Assembly (NCBI GenBank): GCA_965204685.1
Contig: OZ242004.1
Location: 1,612,001-1,676,000, forward strand
DNA from: Bin87 sp965204685
GTDB lineage: Bacteria > Chloroflexota > Dehalococcoidia > Lucifugimonadales > UBA3495
DNA length: 64,000 nt
Direction of reading: 5' to 3'
Both the position numbers and the translations under genes were made by a program. Positions 61,583 to 64,000 of this stretch are shown here, one piece after another (the stretch's first letter is position 1; each line of letters begins with the position of its first letter). The notes under the pieces were generated by a model. It searched no databases. It saw only the letters and a program-made list of their open reading frames with translations, and was not told where the DNA came from.

Positions 61583-62053
61583 TCAGAGCTGGCCCAGCGC
61601 GTCCTCTGGGGACAACACCGACAGACCGTACTTGGCAGCCAGACCCGTATCCCGCAACTCTTGGCGGAGCGGTTCGTCAGCGGTGACCAGCGTAGCACCG
61701 GTCTCGACTACGAGCCTGACAATGAAGGTGTCATCTTGGCTCCCGGCCGGGATGACACCTTCGTCATCAAAAGACGGGGCGTCATGTCCGAGACCGTCTA
61801 TCTTGCCGGCGGTGGCGAGCGCGTTCCAGAGGACGCGCATCAAATAGGGTCCCGACGTGGCGTGCTCGTGTCGAGGCCGGTGTAGTTGCTCTTCGTATCT
61901 ATCCCACAGAGCATCATCCACAATCAACGTGTGGCAAATGTCGATGATCTGCTGCACCAAGTCCGCGCAAACCGGGCTCGGGTCGCCATTTTGGTCCACT
62001 CCCAACTGCGCGCAGATGACCACGTTCTCATCAAGGATGAACCTGGGCGTCAT
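61583..62053 (-). CDS. PIN-domain nuclease-like protein
   Basis: 156 aa, ATG 62053, overlapping the stop of the ATPase gene by ATGA, so the two are translated together. FILDENVVICAQ holds the first acidic residues of a PIN fold; DDTFIVRLVVETGATLVTADEPLRQELRD the later ones (Asp-Asp and TADE). The central part (VCADLVQQIIDICHTLIVDDALWDRYEEQLHR) is helical. PIN proteins cut RNA. As the effector of an ATPase-linked pair it may be kept silent until the ATPase senses infection. Confidence 0.75.
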   Translation of the reverse strand: MTPRFILDENVVICAQLGVDQNGDPSPVCADLVQQIIDICHTLIVDDALWDRYEEQLHRPRHEHATSGPYLMRVLWNALATAGKIDGLGHDAPSFDDEGVIPAGSQDDTFIVRLVVETGATLVTADEPLRQELRDTGLAAKYGLSVLSPEDALGQL

Positions 62054-63297
62054 GCTTTGGCCCGCAGCGCGTCAACATAGCGTCGCATTTCGTCCAGGTC
62101 GGTCTGGAAGAAACTGCGCAGGCCGCCAGCGACCTGACCATTTTCAGACACTTCGATTTCGCTGGCGGAACAAACCCCATTGTCGTCTTTTTCAAACGAA
62201 TAGATAGCTATATCCTCCGGCGACAGGTTGCCCTCGGCCACCTCAATCATCAGCCGGCCGGCGATGTGTTCGCTATGAGTGGTCATGATTACCTGCTTGT
62301 TTGAGGCTTTAGCCTCTCCTGTGATGACGGAAGCCAATTCCGCCTGGGCGCCGGGGTGGAGATGAATTTCCGGTTCTTCTATCAGGATAGTCGCTCCATC
62401 GGAGGACCGCGATAGTTCCAACAAAAGAAGTACCAGAGCGTTTGTCCCGAAACCTTCGGCCAGAAGGCTCCGTTGGCCAGACCGTGTCGTGGACGTTGGT
62501 TGCACATTCCGGCCAGGTACCAGTTCTGTCTGCAAGCCTACGCCGGTTACACGTTTCATCCAATCGGCGATCCGGAGTACTTCCGCTGGCGCATAGGCCA
62601 GAGTGGTGACTAGCGCATCCTCCTGAGCACTCAGGCCTTCCATGGGCAGTATTTCATCGTGAGGTGCCGGGCCCAGAGAGTAGGTTCGTCGCGCCAATCC
62701 CCGTATCGCAGGAACTACACGCACCTCCTTCAACAAAGACCTTACGCAACGCAGCGTACTACGGAGGCTCGATCCGTAATCGCTAAAGCGGTTCAAAATT
62801 CTTAGATCGCCGATCTCCGTCCCTGACACCGCACCTACATAACCAACCTCAGTGGAACCGACGACGACTTCGGATCTTCCATGACCAAGAATTGAAGGTA
62901 TGGTGACTGTGACCGGCTCACCGCGTAGAACGAACCCTACATTGGACGTTTTGGAGATCGTCTCTCCTGTGCCATCAAATACAAAACAGAGTTCGAACTC
63001 TACAGGCGATTCGACTGTTTGATCCGCAAGGCCCCATACGCCCGAGATTGCTAATTCCACGTGAGCCGACCCGGGATGTACACTCTGATTGACGAATTCG
63101 TCCGGTGACAATTGAAGCAGACGACCGTCCAACGGCAGGGTTGATCCCCGGGTTTCCCATTGCTTGAGCAGGCAAAGCGCTTGGAGCACACTGGATTTGC
63201 CGGTCCCATTCGGGCCGATCAGAATAGTCACCAACTTCGGCGAGATGCTGACCTCACGAAAGCATTTGAAATTTCGTAGGGTTAACTCCGTAATCAT
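62050..63297 (-). CDS. ABC/SMC-type AAA ATPase (RecF/OLD-like)
   Basis: 415 aa, ATG 63297 (MITELTLRNFKCFREVSISPKLVTILIGPNGTGKSSVLQAL), Walker A GPNGTGKS at about 29-36. A long variable beta-rich insert follows, then a signature region (GFGTNALVLLLLELSRSSDG), Walker B ATILIEEPEIHLHPGAQAEL with the catalytic Glu, and the H-loop QVIMTTHSEHIAGRL. It lacks the TOPRIM domain of true OLD proteins. Coupled to the PIN gene it resembles two-gene abortive-infection modules in which the ATPase controls a nuclease. No regulatory gene is seen. Confidence 0.85.
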   Translation of the reverse strand: MITELTLRNFKCFREVSISPKLVTILIGPNGTGKSSVLQALCLLKQWETRGSTLPLDGRLLQLSPDEFVNQSVHPGSAHVELAISGVWGLADQTVESPVEFELCFVFDGTGETISKTSNVGFVLRGEPVTVTIPSILGHGRSEVVVGSTEVGYVGAVSGTEIGDLRILNRFSDYGSSLRSTLRCVRSLLKEVRVVPAIRGLARRTYSLGPAPHDEILPMEGLSAQEDALVTTLAYAPAEVLRIADWMKRVTGVGLQTELVPGRNVQPTSTTRSGQRSLLAEGFGTNALVLLLLELSRSSDGATILIEEPEIHLHPGAQAELASVITGEAKASNKQVIMTTHSEHIAGRLMIEVAEGNLSPEDIAIYSFEKDDNGVCSASEIEVSENGQVAGGLRSFFQTDLDEMRRYVDALRAKA

Positions 63298-63450
63298 GGG
63301 TGGTCAGCCTTCATTGGGCTTGCTAGGGTCGATCTCTAGTATAGAGCGCACTCCCGGTACCGGCCAGGAACGTCAAAACCGGCAGCGATGTCGCGAATAC
63401 GGCGTGGGGCAATGTTACGATAGAGATAATACCTGAATGGAGGTGCTGCT

Positions 63451-63687
63451 ATGGCGGCAAACGCATATGTACTGGTCAACGTGGAGCCCGCAAAGACGCA
63501 GGAGGTCCTCGACCGCCTGAACACCATCAGCGGAGCGGCGATTCGCGAGGTGCTGGGGCCCTACGACGTGGTGGTCGAACTGGAGGCGGGAACGGTGGAG
63601 GACCTCACCGAGATCATGCGCCACCGGATCCGCCCCATAAACGGTGTGACCAACACGGTCACGTGCCTGTGGTTCACCAATATCTAA
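63451..63687 (+). CDS. stand-alone Lrp/AsnC ligand-binding (RAM) domain protein
   Basis: 78 aa, ATG 63451 with GGAGGTG upstream. The complete protein is one RAM domain: AYVLVNVEPAKTQEVLDRLNTISGAAIREVLGPYDVVVELEAGTVEDLTEIMRHRIRPINGVTNTVTCLWF. There is no DNA-binding part. Such stand-alone domains bind amino acids or act as small regulators and form dimers or octamers. A single gene; partners unknown. Confidence 0.85.
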   Translation: MAANAYVLVNVEPAKTQEVLDRLNTISGAAIREVLGPYDVVVELEAGTVEDLTEIMRHRIRPINGVTNTVTCLWFTNI

Positions 63688-63700
63688 ATCGGGCAGCCCA

Positions 63701-64000
63701 TTAGAACGGGCAGTCGATCCCCAGCTCGCCGCAGGTGTCGTGGAACCAGTCCACCACCTCCTGGTGCAGGGGGATGCCCTCCACGCGGCGGATCTCCTCC
63801 ATCTCGGCCTCGGGCTGGCCGGCTACCATCACCCGCTCCTCGCCGGGGGCCGGGCGGGTGGACTTCATCATCTGCAGCCACTCGTCCATCTGGTCCTTGA
63901 AGTGGTCGGGGTCGTCGAAGCCGGCCACGTTGTAGGCGGCAACATAGTGCCCGAAGTTGGGCCGGCCCGGCACCGCGCCGTACCCGAACCCGGTGAGCAC
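63701..64000 (-). CDS. malate/L-lactate dehydrogenase (Ldh family), C-terminal part
   Basis: The last 99 codons are visible; the start is beyond the right edge. NFGHYVAAYNVAGFDDPDHFKDQMDEWLQMMKSTRPAPGEERVMVAGQPEAEMEEIRRVEGIPLHQEVVDWF is the standard C-terminus of the Ldh/ureidoglycolate dehydrogenase family (NAD(P)-dependent oxidation of 2-hydroxyacids). The catalytic His and NAD-binding part are outside. It converges on the Lrp-type gene with a gap of 13 bases. Confidence 0.8.
   Translation of the reverse strand: MLTGFGYGAVPGRPNFGHYVAAYNVAGFDDPDHFKDQMDEWLQMMKSTRPAPGEERVMVAGQPEAEMEEIRRVEGIPLHQEVVDWFHDTCGELGIDCPF

Overview
The window is high-GC bacterial DNA in two parts. Positions 1 to about 41,520 are an accessory region full of insertion sequences, broken genes and anti-phage-type nucleases and helicases. 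From about 41,700 to 64,000 there is ordinary chromosome with intact, tightly packed metabolic and transport genes. Gene content of the second part (fused tandem CaiB/BaiF CoA-transferase, sulfopyruvate-decarboxylase-like pair, family-5 lipoprotein binding proteins, gcvT-gcvH, a stand-alone Lrp/AsnC ligand-binding domain) suggests a Chloroflexota-type organism (SAR202/Dehalococcoidia-like), but this is an inference from gene style only. No rRNA, complete tRNA or CRISPR array was seen.

The junction is informative. A tyrosine integrase (40,250-41,377) with an excisionase-like HTH protein (39,792-39,989) is followed at 41,500-41,522 by a sequence that folds like the last 23 nt of a tRNA (7-nt T-loop, T-stem 3' strand, acceptor 3' strand, discriminator A, encoded CCA) and then by a terminator hairpin. 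This is what an attR site looks like, so everything left of it can be read as one integrated island whose other end lies beyond the left edge.

Island layout. 1-1,077: partial IS element. 1,464-5,896: small orphan genes, including a coupled HEPN/PaREP1-like pair and several broken genes. 6,083-7,699: a PD-(D/E)XK nuclease fused to a large unknown region. 8,018-11,797: three IS elements packed end to end (IS5-like, IS701-like with CTAA target duplication, IS4-like). 13,300-21,818: a defence-type block (glycosylase-fold-like protein, SNF2 helicase, SWIM zinc-finger protein, beta-class DNA methyltransferase, GmrSD-type DUF262/DUF1524 protein). 24,632-28,541: NERD nuclease, UvrD-like helicase, degenerate NERD paralog and a small helical protein. 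28,700-36,200: decayed genes, an IS1380 remnant, a 513-bp perfect direct duplication, a GIY-YIG nuclease. 36,206-36,535: an iteron-like repeat cluster. 36,820-39,573: ISNCY element next to a truncated IS110.

Chromosomal layout. 41,731-44,007 two-domain CoA-transferase; 44,352-45,071 Uma2-type nuclease; 45,281-46,505 two-subunit TPP-dependent decarboxylase; 46,788-48,289 glyoxalase-fold and beta-propeller proteins; 48,410-51,430 two divergent MFS transporters; 51,641-58,245 an ABC-type oligopeptide/nickel-family uptake cluster (two paralogous binding proteins, two permeases, no ATPase) preceded by a cobalamin riboswitch and terminator, which suggests cobalt or corrinoid uptake; 59,810-61,448 gcvT and gcvH; 61,583-63,297 an ATPase-PIN pair; 63,451 Lrp-type domain; right edge, the end of an Ldh-family dehydrogenase. 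Frameshifts are dense in the island's decayed blocks and absent from the chromosome part, so they are more likely real decay than sequencing error.
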